Below are positions 63,695-64,000 of a stretch of 64,000 nucleotides of DNA, one piece after another. The notes beneath the pieces were generated by a model. That model did no database searches. It saw nothing but the letters and a program-made list of their open reading frames with translations, and was not told the DNA's origin. The stretch spans positions 461,796 through 525,795 of the forward strand of contig JAJXYC010000015.1 in the NCBI GenBank assembly GCA_021780815.1. The letters are read 5' to 3'. Numbering within the stretch: the stretch's first letter is position 1; each line of letters begins with the position of its first letter. Both the position numbers and the translations under genes were made by a program. The DNA is from Bacteroidota bacterium. Lineage in GTDB: Bacteria; Bacteroidota; Ignavibacteria; Kapaibacteriales; UBA2268.

Positions 63695-64000
63695 TCACGC
63701 TAAAATTTCAGCAAGTTCCATCATATAGCCCCAAATAGGTTTTTGCCTTGTCCAAGTTTCTTCTAATGGAGTGTAAGCAATATCGTGGTCTTGTCGACCA
63801 ACCATAATATCGGTTTTACCATTAATAAGTGCCTCAACAGCGGCAACTCCAAGATGACTTGCTAATACTCTATCTCTCACAGTCGGAGAACCACCACGCT
63901 GAATATGTCCTAAAATAGTATATTTGGCGTCAATGTCATATTGCTCTTTCATCATACTTGCAATTTTTGCGGCACCACCATACTCATCACCTTCACCAAC
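63695..64000 (-). CDS. pfkA: 6-phosphofructokinase (partial, cut by window edge)
   Basis: The track ORF (86 aa) starts at an internal Met; the frame is open to the window end, adding VGEGDEYGGAAKIAS before it. The visible 101 residues are the C-terminal part of PfkA: KYTILGHIQRGGSPTVRDRVLASHLGVAAVEALINGK is the family signature with the fructose-6-phosphate-binding His and Arg. The rest lies outside the window. The 204-base gap to gcvPA holds only that gene's promoter element. Confidence 0.93.
   Translation of the reverse strand, partial: VGEGDEYGGAAKIASMMKEQYDIDAKYTILGHIQRGGSPTVRDRVLASHLGVAAVEALINGKTDIMVGRQDHDIAYTPLEETWTRQKPIWGYMMELAEILA

Overview
This is an AT-rich (by eye around 30% GC), gene-dense chromosomal window with no recognisable rRNA, tRNA, CRISPR array, insertion sequence or phage gene. 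It looks like a free-living Gram-negative of the FCB group, close to Bacteroidota/Chlorobiota/Ignavibacteria/Kapabacteria. The reasons are: several secreted proteins end in a type IX secretion (T9SS, Por) sorting domain; the F-type ATP synthase cluster lacks atpD and atpC, as in Chlorobi and Bacteroidetes; IgGFc-binding, DUF4397 and fused E1 alpha/beta proteins are present; start sites are preceded by the Bacteroidota-type -7 element TAnnTTTG; and LPS heptose genes (hldD, a GT9 heptosyltransferase-like gene) imply an outer membrane. The phylum is an inference from gene content, not a measurement.

Layout. 1-8.5 kb: a partial MtaB tRNA methylthiotransferase overlapping a GT2 glycosyltransferase, a NUDIX hydrolase, a receiver-histidine kinase hybrid, an OmpA-family protein with two OmpA-like modules, a GT9 glycosyltransferase and a phosphohexomutase. 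8.5-10.5 kb: an ECF sigma factor with a membrane partner. 10.5-21.7 kb: a long minus-strand run, possibly one transcription unit, reading M1 aminopeptidase (T9SS cargo), adenosine/PfkB kinase, a secreted CBM9-like protein, then atpZ-atpI-like-atpB-atpE-atpF-atpH-atpA-hldD-atpG. The LPS heptose epimerase gene hldD sits inside the ATP synthase operon. 21.8-29.8 kb: mutL, an unknown gene next to a PAS kinase-like protein that lacks the phosphoacceptor histidine, type 4 uracil-DNA glycosylase, ddl, malic enzyme and rpmB.

30-37.3 kb: an envelope block with a 1050-residue C10 (streptopain-like) protease with T9SS signal, and an operon of a cohesin-like T9SS protein, an IgGFc-binding/beta-barrel fusion and a stand-alone ccmB. 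37.4-45.1 kb: a D-lactate/glycolate-type FAD/Fe-S dehydrogenase, a gamma-family PLP enzyme, a coiled-coil protein, an OsmC protein and the gapA-pgk glycolytic operon. 45.1-49 kb: ffh, rpsP and an S1 protein. 49-54.5 kb (minus strand): fused 2-oxoacid dehydrogenase E1, phoH-cdaA (c-di-AMP synthesis), and a LysM coiled-coil protein with a small coiled-coil lipoprotein. 54.7-62.1 kb: a flippase coupled to a second ECF sigma factor, a DUF4397 lipoprotein, peptide deformylase, an alpha/beta hydrolase and a beta-helix lipoprotein. 62.1-64 kb: gcvPA and a partial pfkA.

Most of the window is core metabolism and information processing. No complete new defence or biosynthetic system was found. The points most worth a second look are the kinase-like protein with Lys at the histidine position, hldD within the atp operon, the IgGFc domain fused to a predicted outer-membrane barrel beside an orphan ccmB, the ECF sigma/membrane partner pair, and the recurrent TAnnTTTG promoter element at many transcription units.
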